DNA of 32,478 nt from Psychromarinibacter sediminicola (GCF_029168335.1 NZ_JARGYC010000057.1:1-32478); one strand, 5' to 3'; counted from the stretch's first letter, positions 15,323 to 23,484 are shown. Numbers and translations are program-made. The notes: generated by a model from the letters alone, not told the origin.

Positions 15323-17725
15323 CTAGCCTCGCAGCGTCCCGCCGGTCGCCTTCGCGACCTTGTCCACGATCTTGGCGCCGACCGCCTCGATGTCCTTTTC
15401 GGTCAGCGTCTGGCCCTTCGGCTGCAGCCGCACGGTCAGCGCCAGCGACTTCTTGCCCGCGCCCAGCGCGCCGCCGACGAACTCGTCGAACACGCGCACA
15501 TCCTCGATCAGCGTCTTGTCGGCTCCGGCGGCCGCGGTGACCAGCGCCGCCGCCTCGACGTCCTCGTCCACTACGAAGGCGAAATCGCGCTCCACCGCCT
15601 GCAGGTCGCTGATCTCCATCGCCGCGCGGGTGGCGCCCGCGGCGCGCCGCGCCGGCACTTCCTCGGGCCAGAGGGTGAAGGCCACCACCGGCCCCTTCAC
15701 GTCCATCTCGCGCAGCACCTTGGGATGCAGCTCGCCGAACACGCCCAGCACCTTCTTCGGGCCCAGGCAGAGCATCCCGTGCCGCCCCGGATGCCACCAG
15801 CCGCGCGCGCCGCGCTGGATCTGCATCTTCGCCGGCGCGCCGATGGCCGACAGCACGGCCTCGGCATCCGCCTTGGCGTCGAACACGTCGACCGGCCGCC
15901 GCGCCCCGTGGACGTCGCGCGGGGCGGTGTGGCCGACCAGCAGGCCGGTGACCAGCAGATGCTGTTCCTCCGGCTCGCCGCCATGGAAGGCGGGGCCGAT
16001 CTCGAACAGCGCGAGGTCCGAGAAGCCGCGCGCCTGGTTGCGCGCCGCCGCCTGCAACAGGCCGGGCAACAGCGCCGGGCGCATGTGGCTCATCTCGCTG
16101 GAGATCGGGTTCTCCAGCCGCGCCGCATCGTCGCCGCCGCCGAACAGCCGCGCCGAGGCCTCGTCGATGAAGGAATAGGTCACGCATTCGTTGTAGCCCA
16201 GCGCCGCGCAGGTCCGCCGCGCCATCGCCTCGCGCCGCTGCATCGGCGTCAGCACCGGCTTCGGCACGCCCGCCTGCGGCCGCGGCATCGGCCGGCCCTT
16301 GAGCTTCGTCAGCGACGCGATCCGCGCCACCTCTTCCACCAGGTCCGCCTCGCCGCGCACGTCGGGCCGCCAGGACGGCGGATGCGCCATGTCGCCCTCC
16401 AGCCGGAAGCCCAGGGCCTCCAGCGTCGCGCGCTGCGTCGCTCCGGGGATGTCCATGCCGACGAGCGATTCCACCCGGTCGGTGTCCAGCCGGTAGGCCC
16501 GGTCGGTGTCCAGCGGCGCGCCGTCCTGCACCACCTCGGATGCCTCACCGCCGCAGATCTCCAGGATCATCCGCGTCGCCGCCTCCAGCCCCGGCAGCGT
16601 GAAGTCCGGGTCCACCCCCCGCTCGAACCGGTAGCGCGCGTCGGAGTTCAGCTTCAGCCGCCGCCCCGTCGCCGCGATGGTCACCGGATCCCAGTAGGCC
16701 GACTCCAGGAACACGTTCACCGTCTTCTCGGTGCAGCCGGTATGCGCCCCGCCCAGGCAGCCGCCGATGCTTTCCAGCCCCTCGGCGTCGTAGATGCCCA
16801 TCATCCCCGGCTCGACGGTATAGGTCTTGTCGTCCAGCCCTTCGTACTCGGTCGGCCGGTCGACCCAGCGCACCTCCAGGTCGCCCTTGACGATGTCGGC
16901 GTCGAAGACGTGCAGCGGCCGGTTCCGGTCGTAGGTGAAGAAGTTGGTGATGTCGACGAGCGCCGAGATCGGCCGCAGCCCGATGGCGCGCAGCCGCTGC
17001 TGCAGCCAGTCGGGGCTGGGCCCGTTGGTCACGCCGCGGATCACCCGGCCGGTGAAATGCGGGCAGCCTTTCGCCTTTACGTCATCGGCGATGGTCACCT
17101 TGATCGGGCTCTGGAACGCGCCCGGCACCGGCGCTACGTCGCCCGGCTTCAGCACGCCCAGCCCGCGCGCCGCCAGATCCCGCGCCACGCCCCGCACCCC
17201 CAGCGCGTCCGGCCGGTTCGGGGTGATGGCGATCTCGATGACGGGGTCGACCTTTTCCGGCTGATGCTCGGCCAGCCAGTCGGTAAAGGCCGTGCCCACC
17301 GCCGGCGCGCCCGGCAGCTCGATGATGCCGTCATGCTCTTCCGACAGCTCCATCTCGCGTTCGGAGCACATCATGCCGTGGCTCTCGACGCCGCGGATCT
17401 TACCGACCTGGATCGTCGTGTCGATCCCCGGGATATGCATCCCCGGCTTCGCCACCACCACGCGGATGCCTTCCCGCGCGTTGGGCGCGCCGCAGATGAT
17501 CTGCTTGTCGCCCTCGTCCGTCTCCACCTGGCAGACGCGCAGCCGGTCGGCATCCGGATGCTGCTCGGCGCGCTTGACATAGCCGACGGTAAAGCCCTTC
17601 AGCGCGTCGAGAGGGTTGATCACCTCCTCGACCTCCAGCCCCAGATCGGTCAGCGTCTCGGCGATCTCGGCCACGCTCGCCTGCGTGTCGAGATGCTCCT
17701 TCAGCCAGGACAGGGTGAACTTCAT
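15323..17725 (-). CDS. pheT: Phenylalanyl-tRNA synthetase beta subunit
   Basis: This 800-residue subunit of the alpha2beta2 enzyme that charges tRNA(Phe) begins MKFTLSWLKEHLDT. The N-terminal tRNA-binding (EMAP-like) domain shows GYVKRAEQHPDADRLRVCQV and ICGAPNAREGI (about 45-85). The B3/B4 editing region contains GVRGVARDLAARGLG and SALVDITNFFTYDRNRPLHV (about 150-300). B5 follows, and the catalytic-like domain contains FEIGPAFHG. The C-terminal anticodon-binding FDX-ACB domain begins near DLQAVERDFAFVVDEDVEAA and covers the last ~95 residues. The length is normal. It is separated from pheS by three small genes. Confidence 0.97.
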   Translation of the reverse strand: MKFTLSWLKEHLDTQASVAEIAETLTDLGLEVEEVINPLDALKGFTVGYVKRAEQHPDADRLRVCQVETDEGDKQIICGAPNAREGIRVVVAKPGMHIPGIDTTIQVGKIRGVESHGMMCSEREMELSEEHDGIIELPGAPAVGTAFTDWLAEHQPEKVDPVIEIAITPNRPDALGVRGVARDLAARGLGVLKPGDVAPVPGAFQSPIKVTIADDVKAKGCPHFTGRVIRGVTNGPSPDWLQQRLRAIGLRPISALVDITNFFTYDRNRPLHVFDADIVKGDLEVRWVDRPTEYEGLDDKTYTVEPGMMGIYDAEGLESIGGCLGGAHTGCTEKTVNVFLESAYWDPVTIAATGRRLKLNSDARYRFERGVDPDFTLPGLEAATRMILEICGGEASEVVQDGAPLDTDRAYRLDTDRVESLVGMDIPGATQRATLEALGFRLEGDMAHPPSWRPDVRGEADLVEEVARIASLTKLKGRPMPRPQAGVPKPVLTPMQRREAMARRTCAALGYNECVTYSFIDEASARLFGGGDDAARLENPISSEMSHMRPALLPGLLQAAARNQARGFSDLALFEIGPAFHGGEPEEQHLLVTGLLVGHTAPRDVHGARRPVDVFDAKADAEAVLSAIGAPAKMQIQRGARGWWHPGRHGMLCLGPKKVLGVFGELHPKVLREMDVKGPVVAFTLWPEEVPARRAAGATRAAMEISDLQAVERDFAFVVDEDVEAAALVTAAAGADKTLIEDVRVFDEFVGGALGAGKKSLALTVRLQPKGQTLTEKDIEAVGAKIVDKVAKATGGTLRG

Positions 17726-17871
17726 CGCGCTTCGGCCTCTCGCCTCGGTTTCGGATCGCGCCGTCCTTACCCGAAGGCTGGCGCGACCGGAAGGGCCACG
17801 ACCCCTTCATCTTGGCCGGAATACGCAAGGGGGCTGATGCGGTCGCGAGGGGCGGTGCAGGACAGCGCCCC

Positions 17872-18153
17872 TCAGCCCTCCATCCGTTCCGCCAGCGTCT
17901 CCAGCTTGCCCATGCGCGCCAGCTTGATCTCCCGCGCCAGCCGCAGCGACGGCTTGGCGGCGAATAGCAGCGAGCCCACGACGAACAGCCATATCGCCGC
18001 CGTCTCCGTCTCCTGCCAGAAGAACAGGACCGACCCGACGAAGAAACAGACCGCGGCCGAGAAGTCGACGCAGGTATAGACCAGCTCGAACATCGCGTAG
18101 ACGCGGCGCGTGTGGTGGTTGCGCTCGCGGTTCTCGTGGCGGAACAGTTGCAT
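17872..18153 (-). CDS. YrhK-like small membrane protein
   Basis: This 93-residue protein begins MQLFRHENRERNHHTRRVYA and has two hydrophobic helices (FELVYTCVDFSAAVCFFVGS, continuing to VLFFW, and IWLFVVGSLLFAAKPSL). This resembles the YrhK domain, a short two-helix membrane module of unknown function. The C-terminus REIKLARMGKLETLAERMEG is basic and probably cytoplasmic. The start at 18153 is chosen for the GGGGAG upstream. It lies between the secreted-protein genes and pheT. Confidence 0.75.
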   Translation of the reverse strand: MQLFRHENRERNHHTRRVYAMFELVYTCVDFSAAVCFFVGSVLFFWQETETAAIWLFVVGSLLFAAKPSLRLAREIKLARMGKLETLAERMEG

Positions 18154-18216
18154 CGGCTCTCCCCTCTGTCGCGGCCTCACCCCGCCAGAGCTAGCAGCCC
18201 CGCCCGATCCCGCAAG

Positions 18217-18627
18217 TCAGTCGTAATAGGTCGTCTCCGCCCGCACCGCCCGGTCCAGCGCCCCGAAACAGTCGCCCATGAGCAGGGTGAACGAGGTCGG
18301 AAAGGCCGGCTCGTCGAACAGAAGCCGTGCCTGACCCCAGTTCCCGGTAATCGCCTCGCCATAGCCCAGATCGGCCGGGCAGGTCGCCGCGCCCTCGCCG
18401 ATCCAGAAGGCGTCATGCGTGCCGCGGCTGTCGTAATTCCCGGCCAGTCCCGGGATGTACAGCTTGGCCGGATAGCCCTGATCGGTGGTGAAGGAGAAGA
18501 TCGCATAGCCCTCCTCCTCCGCCAGATAGGCGATCATGCCGGTATCGGCCCGCCAGGTCTCGTCGGCATGCGCCGGGGCGAGCGGCGCCAGCAGGGCCGC
18601 CAGGGCGGCCGGCAGAAAGAAACGCAT
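18217..18627 (-). CDS. Small secreted protein, function unknown
   Basis: This 136-residue protein has a clear Sec signal peptide (MRFFLPAALAALLAPLAPAH, cleavage after Ala21 before DETW). The mature domain of about 115 residues contains EEEGYAIFSFTTDQG, LYIPGLAGNYDSRG, AFWIGEGAATCPADLGYG and FTLLMGDCFGALDRAV. The two cysteines are likely to pair. I do not recognise the family. A strong AAGGAG precedes the ATG, and TTGACC at the complement of 18680-18685 could be the -35 of its own promoter. It lies between another small secreted protein and the YrhK gene. Confidence 0.72.
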   Translation of the reverse strand: MRFFLPAALAALLAPLAPAHADETWRADTGMIAYLAEEEGYAIFSFTTDQGYPAKLYIPGLAGNYDSRGTHDAFWIGEGAATCPADLGYGEAITGNWGQARLLFDEPAFPTSFTLLMGDCFGALDRAVRAETTYYD

Positions 18628-18707
18628 CGGAAATCTCCTTCGGTGGGACTCCGGGTAACGTGCCGCCGCCCCGTTCGCCGGTCAAGCCGCTTGCGCGGGC
18701 GCTGCGG

Positions 18708-19103
18708 TCACTCCGCGCAGCGAAACCCGAGATTGATCGAGGGCGCCAGCCAGCTTGCGTCATGCGCCATGGTCACGGCCAGCCAGTCCGGCCCGTCCGT
18801 CCCCGCGCTGATCCGGAAGGTCTGCCCGCCATACATCTCCCCGGCCTCGTCGGCCCAGCGCCCCACACCCTCGGCGCTGTCCGGCCCCGTCTCGTACCAT
18901 TCCAGCTCCGCCGTCCAGCCGTTGTTCGACGTCAGATAGTACGTCTCGGCCGCATCGTCGCGCCGCACGGTCAGCATGCAGGGCAGACAGGGAAAGGCCG
19001 TGGTGTCCGCATAGACATAGGTCTCGCAGAACGGGTAGCGCTCCTGCGCCGTCGCGGGCATTGCTGTCAACGCCAGACCTGTCAGTACGATCAGCTTAAG
19101 CAT
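18708..19103 (-). CDS. Small secreted protein with a CxxC motif
   Basis: This 131-residue protein has a signal peptide MLKLIVLTGLALTAMPATA, cleaved before QERY. The mature part has FCETYVYADTTAFPCLPCML with a CLPC motif, then YYLTSNNGWTAELEWYETG and a terminal FRCAE, giving four cysteines. I do not recognise a family. The CxxC could bind metal or haem or be redox-active, but the protein lacks a thioredoxin fold signature. The ATG at 19103 is preferred over the GTG immediately upstream because GGAGG is then five bases away. Confidence 0.72.
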   Translation of the reverse strand: MLKLIVLTGLALTAMPATAQERYPFCETYVYADTTAFPCLPCMLTVRRDDAAETYYLTSNNGWTAELEWYETGPDSAEGVGRWADEAGEMYGGQTFRISAGTDGPDWLAVTMAHDASWLAPSINLGFRCAE

Positions 19104-19129
19104 CACCGCCTCCCTCCCGTGGCGCGTTT

Positions 19130-19159
19130 AGAATGCCGCGCCCTTCACAGGGCGGTCAA
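19130..19159 (-). promoter_or_regulatory. Probable promoter of the small secreted-protein genes
   Basis: On the minus strand TTGACC (complement of 19154-19159) is followed after 18 bases by CATTCT (complement of 19130-19135), 26 bases upstream of the start codon. This suggests that the genes between pheS and pheT can be transcribed independently of pheS. Confidence 0.45.
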
Positions 19160-19235
19160 GCAGCGCCTCGGGCGACCGAAGGCCGGAACGCAGGGGTGGT
19201 CACGCCCCCGTCCGGCCCAGCAGACCGCCCCCCAC

Positions 19236-19268
19236 CTTCTTCTCGTTCCAAATACGCCCGCCGGAGGC
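19236..19268 (-). repeat. Dispersed intergenic element, copy B
   Basis: On the minus strand GCCTCCGGCGGGCGTATTT is followed by a short spacer and ACGAGAAGAAG. This is the fullest copy. It directly follows the hairpin after pheS and shares the GCCTCCGGCGGGCGTATTT part exactly with copy C at 23129-23160. Confidence 0.65.
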
Positions 19269-19285
19269 ATGGCCCGAAGGGCCAT
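19269..19285 (-). terminator. Hairpin at the pheS 3' end
   Basis: ATGGCCC (19269-19275) and GGGCCAT (19279-19285) form a perfect 7-bp stem with a 3-base loop, four bases after the pheS stop codon and abutting repeat copy B. No U-run is present. Confidence 0.5.
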
Positions 19286-19289
19286 TCCC

Positions 19290-20363
19290 TCACCGCGACA
19301 ACCCGCCCGCCAGCGTCGGCACGTCGAGCGCCGCGAAGCCGTAATGCTTCAGCCACCGCAGGTCGCTGTCGAAGAACGCCCGCAAATCCGGGATGCCGTA
19401 TTTCAGCATCGCGAGCCGGTCGATCCCGATGCCGAAGGCGAAGCCCTGCCACTGGTCGGGGTCGATGTTGCCGGCGGCCAGCACCTTGGGATGCACCATG
19501 CCCGAGCCCAGGATCTCCATCCAGTCGTCGCCCTGCCCGACCTTCAGCTGCCCGCCCTCCCAGGAACAGCGCAGGTCGACCTCGGCCGAAGGCTCGGTGA
19601 AGGGGAAGTGCGAGGCGCGGAAGCGCAGCTCCACCTCGTCCACCTCGAAGAAGGCGCGACAGAATTCCTCCAGGCACCACTTCAGATTCGCCATCGAGAT
19701 GTCGCGGTCGATCGCCAGGCCTTCGACCTGGTGGAACATCGGCGTGTGGGTCTGGTCGTAGTCGGCCCGGTACACCCGCCCCGGGCAGATCACCCGCAGC
19801 GGCGCGCCGGCCAGCTCCATCGCGCGGATCTGCACCGGCGAGGTATGGGTGCGCAGCACATGCGGCGGCCGGTCGTCGCCCTCGGCCTGCGCCATGTAGA
19901 ACGTGTCCATCTCGGTCCGGGTGGGATGCTCGGCCGGGATGTTCAGCGCGTCGAAGTTGTGCCAATCGGTCTCGACCTGCGGGCCTTCGGCCACCGAAAA
20001 GCCCATGTCGGCGAAGATCGTCGTGACCTCCTCGGTCACCTGGCTGACGGGGTGCACCGTGCCCACGCGGCGGTGCCGGCCCGGCAGCGTGACGTCCAGC
20101 CACTCGGTCCGCAGCCGCTCGTCCAGCGCCGCATCGGCCAGCGCGGCCTTCTTCGCCGCCAGCGCGCTGTTGATCTCGTCCTTCAGCGCGTTCAGCTTGG
20201 GCCCCATCACCTGGCGCTCTTCCGGGCTCATCTTGCCCAGCTCGCGCATCTTCAGCGAGACCTCGCCCTTCTTGCCCACGGCCTGCACGCGCAGATCCTC
20301 CAGCGCGGCCTCGTCGCCGGCGCCGGCAATCGCATCCAGGTATTTCTGCCTCAGATCGTCCAT
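19290..20363 (-). CDS. pheS: Phenylalanyl-tRNA synthetase alpha subunit
   Basis: This 357-residue catalytic subunit charges tRNA(Phe) together with PheT. The N-terminal coiled coil (about 1-90) contains [20 protein letters not shown]. The class II core follows: [19 protein letters not shown], motif 2 [19 protein letters not shown], and motif 3 [19 protein letters not shown] near the C-terminus. It lies downstream of rpmI-rplT on the same strand, but a divergently oriented two-gene oxidoreductase module separates it from rplT. Confidence 0.97.
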   Translation of the reverse strand: MDDLRQKYLDAIAGAGDEAALEDLRVQAVGKKGEVSLKMRELGKMSPEERQVMGPKLNALKDEINSALAAKKAALADAALDERLRTEWLDVTLPGRHRRVGTVHPVSQVTEEVTTIFADMGFSVAEGPQVETDWHNFDALNIPAEHPTRTEMDTFYMAQAEGDDRPPHVLRTHTSPVQIRAMELAGAPLRVICPGRVYRADYDQTHTPMFHQVEGLAIDRDISMANLKWCLEEFCRAFFEVDEVELRFRASHFPFTEPSAEVDLRCSWEGGQLKVGQGDDWMEILGSGMVHPKVLAAGNIDPDQWQGFAFGIGIDRLAMLKYGIPDLRAFFDSDLRWLKHYGFAALDVPTLAGGLSR

Positions 20364-20392
20364 CTTCGCCTCGCCGGATCGGGTGCCGGCAT

Positions 20393-20421
20393 CTGCTACC
20401 CAGCGCGCTCCCCGAATGCAA
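20393..20421 (-). promoter_or_regulatory. Possible promoter of pheS
   Basis: On the minus strand TTGCAT (complement of 20416-20421) and TAGCAG (complement of 20393-20398) are 17 bases apart, placing a start site about 25 bases before the pheS ATG. It is back-to-back with the candidate promoter of the oxidoreductase gene. Confidence 0.4.
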
Positions 20422-20432
20422 GGCCGGCCCGC

Positions 20433-20464
20433 TTGCCTTCGGACCGGCCCCCCCCCCCTATACT
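20433..20464 (+). promoter_or_regulatory. Candidate promoter of the GMC oxidoreductase gene, containing a C11 tract
   Basis: TTGCCT (20433-20438) and TATACT (20459-20464) resemble -35 and -10 boxes separated by 20 bases. The spacer ends in eleven consecutive C (20448-20458) that abut the -10. The start codon is 30 bases downstream. The -10 is good. The spacing is three bases longer than ideal, so gain or loss of C residues would change promoter strength. Confidence 0.45.
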
Positions 20465-20494
20465 CCGCCGAAACGGGGCAGGAGCAGTCGGCCC

Positions 20495-21910
20495 ATGTTC
20501 GACCGGATCACCGCGGCCGAGGCCGCCGCCGAGCGCTGGGACGTCGTGATCGCCGGCAGCAGCTTTTCGGCGATGTTCTTCCTTCGTGGCCTGCCCCGCG
20601 ACGCGCGTGTGCTGATCGTCGAGAAGGGCCCGCTGATCCCCCACGCGGTCCAGGTCGAGGAGAGGTCGCGCCCGCAGGAGCCCATCGCGCTCGACAACCG
20701 GTCGGACATGCCGAAGCGATGGGTCGCACACACCATGTTCGGCGGCAATTCCAACTGCTGGTGGGGGCAGGTCCCCCGGTTTCACCCGGCCGATTTCCGT
20801 CTGTTCGAGGATCACGGGGTCGGCGCGCCCTGGCCGCTGGACTACGACGCGCTGGAGCCGTTCTACGCCGAGGTCGAACAGGTCATGGAGGTCGCGGGCC
20901 CCGACGACGACCCCGTTCATCCCCGGTCCGGCCCGTTTCCCTATCCGCCGCATACCCTGTCGCGCACCGATGCCGCCTGCATCGCCGCGCGCCCCGACAT
21001 CTGGCTGCCGGTGGCCTGCGCCCGGGCCAATGGCGGGGCGCGCAACCCGTGCTGCGCCAACGGGGTCTGCGACCTCTGCCCCGTGGATTCCAAGTTCTCG
21101 ATCCTCAACGGCATGGGCGCCTTCACCCGCGAGGGCGTGCGGATCGCGATGGAGACGGAGCTCCGCCAGGTCGACATCGCCGCGGGCGCCGCCACCGGAG
21201 TCCTGCTGCGCGACGCGGACGGGGCCGAGACGCGAGTGCACGCCGGCCACGTCGCCCTCGGCACCAACGCCATCGGGAACGCGGCGATCCTGCTGCGCAG
21301 CGGCCTGACAAGCCCTGCGCTGGGCCGCTACCTGCACGAGCAGACAAGCCAGGACGTGATACTGGACGTGGGGGCGCCGAACTACTTCGGCGGCACCTCG
21401 ATCACCGGCCACTGCTTCGCCTTCTACGACGGCGCGCACCGCGACACGACCGCCGCGGCGCTGGTCGAGAACTACAACGCCCCGAACGAATTGCGCAGCG
21501 ACCGTGGCCGCTGGATCGAACGGATGAGACTGAAGCTCATCGCCGAGGATCTGCCCCAGCCCGGCAACCGCATCACGCTCGACGACGCGGGCGAACCGCA
21601 GATCACCTGGCTCGGCCATTCGCACTATGCCTATGCAGGTATCGCACGGGCAGAGGAGCGGCTGGCCGATATCCTGCCGTTTCCGGTGGAAGGCATCGTA
21701 GGCAAACGCTTCTCCCACACAGAGGCGCACATCCAGGGCACCCACCGCATGGGCCACGACCCGACGCAATCGGTCACCGACGACCTGTTGCGCTGCCACG
21801 GGCTCGGCGGGCTTCACGCGCTCGGTTCCGGCGCCTTCCCCACCTCCTCGGCCGCCAATCCGACGCTGACGCTGTCGGCGCTGGCGCTGCGTGCCGGGCG
21901 GTCGGTCTGA
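20495..21910 (+). CDS. GMC-family FAD dehydrogenase with a probable Fe-S cluster site
   Basis: This 471-residue flavoprotein has a Rossmann-like N-terminus ([18 protein letters not shown], 16-33; the usual GxGxxG is altered), [15 protein letters not shown] and [17 protein letters not shown]. The C-terminal signature includes THRMG (His417) and ANPTLT (Asn455), the catalytic His/Asn pair of GMC enzymes. A cluster C186-C187-x4-C192-x2-C195 resembles the 3Fe-4S motif of the alpha subunit of bacterial FAD glucose dehydrogenase. It has no signal peptide, but the next gene encodes a Tat-signal protein overlapping its stop, which suggests export as a complex. The substrate, probably a sugar or alcohol, is not determined. 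AGGAG precedes the ATG. Confidence 0.85.
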   Translation: MFDRITAAEAAAERWDVVIAGSSFSAMFFLRGLPRDARVLIVEKGPLIPHAVQVEERSRPQEPIALDNRSDMPKRWVAHTMFGGNSNCWWGQVPRFHPADFRLFEDHGVGAPWPLDYDALEPFYAEVEQVMEVAGPDDDPVHPRSGPFPYPPHTLSRTDAACIAARPDIWLPVACARANGGARNPCCANGVCDLCPVDSKFSILNGMGAFTREGVRIAMETELRQVDIAAGAATGVLLRDADGAETRVHAGHVALGTNAIGNAAILLRSGLTSPALGRYLHEQTSQDVILDVGAPNYFGGTSITGHCFAFYDGAHRDTTAAALVENYNAPNELRSDRGRWIERMRLKLIAEDLPQPGNRITLDDAGEPQITWLGHSHYAYAGIARAEERLADILPFPVEGIVGKRFSHTEAHIQGTHRMGHDPTQSVTDDLLRCHGLGGLHALGSGAFPTSSAANPTLTLSALALRAGRSV

Positions 21911-22326
21911 TGCGGCGGCGGGCGCTTCTCGCCGGGGGGCTCGGCGCGGTGGCGGCGGCGGTGGCCCTGCCGCTCGTGACCCGGCGGATCGAGGACGAGC
22001 TGCGGCGCATCCTGCGCGACGGCTTCGGCGACAAGATCGCCGGCAATCCGGAAGCGGCAGTCTTCATCGTCGATGTCGCGGCGATCTGGAACGACACGAC
22101 CCCGCCGGCACAGCGCATCACCAAACCTACGACCTGGATGCTCAGCCCGCTCCTGCCCGGCCCCCGCGCGGAACGCGCCGGCCTGGAAGAGGCGGTCATC
22201 CGCACCTTCCTGCGCGCCACGAACGCGGTGCGCGCCCACGAAACCGGCGAGCCGCTGGTCTATCTGGGGATGCCCGACCCCTATGCCAGGCCCTGCGCCA
22301 ACCCGCTCAGCGCCATGTGGCTCTGA
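21910..22326 (+). CDS. Tat-signal small subunit of the GMC dehydrogenase (gamma-like)
   Basis: This 138-residue protein starts [20 protein letters not shown], a short twin-arginine-type signal. The mature part contains RRIEDELRRILRDGFGDKIA, VFIVDVAAIWNDTTPP, TFLRATNAVRAHETG and a terminal YARPCANPLSAMWL. The ATG overlaps the TGA of the dehydrogenase gene, so the products are probably made together. By analogy with FAD glucose dehydrogenase and gluconate 2-dehydrogenase, it may be the hitchhiker subunit that carries the folded flavoprotein to the periplasm. Sequence similarity to known gamma subunits was judged only by layout (Tat signal, size, neighbour), so the role is an inference. Confidence 0.7.
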   Translation: MRRRALLAGGLGAVAAAVALPLVTRRIEDELRRILRDGFGDKIAGNPEAAVFIVDVAAIWNDTTPPAQRITKPTTWMLSPLLPGPRAERAGLEEAVIRTFLRATNAVRAHETGEPLVYLGMPDPYARPCANPLSAMWL

Positions 22327-22343
22327 TCGCCGCGCAAAGGAAA

Positions 22344-22370
22344 GGGGCCGCGCCCGGACGGCACGGCCCC
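22344..22370. terminator. Bidirectional terminator between the dehydrogenase pair and rplT
   Basis: GGGGCCG (22344-22350) and CGGCCCC (22364-22370) form a 7-bp GC stem between converging genes. Plus-strand RNA continues CGATTGTTTCG and minus-strand RNA TTTCCTTTG, so it could stop both transcripts. Confidence 0.6.
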
Positions 22371-22396
22371 CGATTGTTTCGCTTCGCTGACCCCGG

Positions 22397-22762
22397 TCAG
22401 GCCGGCAGCGCGGCCTTGGCCTGGTCCACGATGGCGCCGAACGCCTCGGGCTCGTTGACGGCGAGATCGGCCAGGACCTTGCGGTCGACGTCGATCCCGG
22501 CCAGCCCCAGGCCGTTCATGAAGCGCGAATAGGTCAGCGCCTCGTCATGGGCGCGGACCGCGGCGTTGATCCGCTGGATCCACAGCGAGCGGAAGTTGCG
22601 CTTGCGGTTCTTGCGGTCGCGGGTCGCGTATTGGTTCGCCTTGTCGACGGCCTGCGTGGCGGTCTTGAAGTTCGTCCGGCGCGACGAGTAATAGCCCTTC
22701 GCGGCCTTGACGACCTTGCGGTGGCGGGCGTGGGTGACGGTGCCCCCTTTGGTGCGCGGCAT
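22397..22762 (-). CDS. rplT: 50S ribosomal protein L20
   Basis: This 121-residue assembly protein of the large subunit begins [20 protein letters not shown]. It contains [19 protein letters not shown] and [20 protein letters not shown], and ends with [19 protein letters not shown]. All are diagnostic of L20. It follows rpmI by 12 bases. In many bacteria the next gene would be pheS; here the oxidoreductase pair intervenes. Confidence 0.98.
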   Translation of the reverse strand: MPRTKGGTVTHARHRKVVKAAKGYYSSRRTNFKTATQAVDKANQYATRDRKNRKRNFRSLWIQRINAAVRAHDEALTYSRFMNGLGLAGIDVDRKVLADLAVNEPEAFGAIVDQAKAALPA

Positions 22763-22774
22763 ATCAAATCCTCC

Positions 22775-22975
22775 TTAGCGGTCGTACGGCATGAATTTCT
22801 TCGCGATCTTCTCGTCCGGCTTGGACAGAAGATCGGTACCGCGCGCATTGCGGATGAACTTGTTGGTGCGCTTGATCATCCCGTGGCGTTTGCCGGCCTG
22901 GGCGACCTTGACGCGGCCGTTGGCCGTCACCTTGAAGCGCTTCTTGGCGCTCGACTTGGTCTTCATCTTCGGCAT
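22775..22975 (-). CDS. rpmI: 50S ribosomal protein L35
   Basis: This 66-residue protein begins [20 protein letters not shown], continues [19 protein letters not shown] and ends AKKFMPYDR, as expected for L35. The start at 22975 is fixed by the invariant N-terminus and AAGGAG just upstream. infC, often the gene before rpmI, is absent here. Confidence 0.98.
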   Translation of the reverse strand: MPKMKTKSSAKKRFKVTANGRVKVAQAGKRHGMIKRTNKFIRNARGTDLLSKPDEKIAKKFMPYDR

Positions 22976-23049
22976 TTCCGTCTCCTTGCGGTTTTCAGCG
23001 CGACTCGGCATGCCAAACCGGCCGGCCGCGCAGTTCTTCCAGAGCGCGC

Positions 23050-23078
23050 CGTATAGGGCCCCGGCGCCGGTCGTGCAA
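23050..23078 (-). promoter_or_regulatory. Probable sigma-70 promoter of rpmI-rplT
   Basis: On the minus strand TTGCAC (complement of 23073-23078) and TATACG (complement of 23050-23055) are exactly 17 bases apart. The start site would be near 23043, giving a leader of about 70 bases. Of the promoters proposed in this window this one has the best -10. Confidence 0.65.
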
Positions 23079-23128
23079 GAGGGTTCCGCGGGCGGACCGG
23101 GCGCGCGGCGTCCGTCCGGACACTGCGC

Positions 23129-23160
23129 GCCTCCGGCGGGCGTATTTCTCACGAGAAGAA
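23129..23160 (+). repeat. Dispersed intergenic element, copy C
   Basis: The plus strand reads GCCTCCGGCGGGCGTATTT, a three-base spacer, then ACGAGAAGAA. The orientation is opposite to copies A and B. It lies in the 283-base gap between the pyk-linked membrane protein and rpmI, upstream of the rpmI promoter. I see no gene in that gap. Confidence 0.65.
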
Positions 23161-23258
23161 TTCCGCGATCGAGGTTGGCGAACCGGCGTCCCCGTGGCGC
23201 CACCTCTCCGCCTGCCGGAACAGGCTTCCGCAGACGCACCCCGTTCGACGCCGGCCCG

Positions 23259-23480
23259 CTACCGGACGAAATACGCCACGACCCGCACGAAGGCTTCGGG
23301 CACCTCTTCCAGCGCATAGCTCTGCTGGCTGAGCGCGACCCCGGCCAGCCCCGCGCCGATCAGGATCACGATGCCGGCCACCCAGGGCCGACGGCGGTCG
23401 GCCAGCGCCCCGAGTAGCGCGGGAATGGAAAAACCGCAGACCAGTATCCCGATGACGAGGAAGAGGTCGGCCTGGCTCAC
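23259..23480 (-). CDS. Small membrane protein linked to pyk
   Basis: This 73-residue protein has two hydrophobic helices ([20 protein letters not shown] and [17 protein letters not shown]) joined by a basic loop DRRRPW, and ends [14 protein letters not shown]. It looks like the small conserved membrane protein found beside pyk in Rhodobacteraceae; no function is known. The start codon is GTG, four bases after the pyk stop, with GGAG inside the end of pyk, so it is probably translationally linked. Confidence 0.75.
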   Translation of the reverse strand: MSQADLFLVIGILVCGFSIPALLGALADRRRPWVAGIVILIGAGLAGVALSQQSYALEEVPEAFVRVVAYFVR

Positions 23481-23484
23481 CGCC

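Noticed and set aside
15725-18079. A 784-codon open frame on the plus strand across pheT
   Set aside because: Same reason: it is the antisense shadow of pheT, with no recognisable domain and a biased Arg/His/Gln composition.
20364-22396. Insertion sequence ends around the dehydrogenase module
   Set aside because: No matching terminal inverted repeats, target duplication or transposase remnants were seen on either side.
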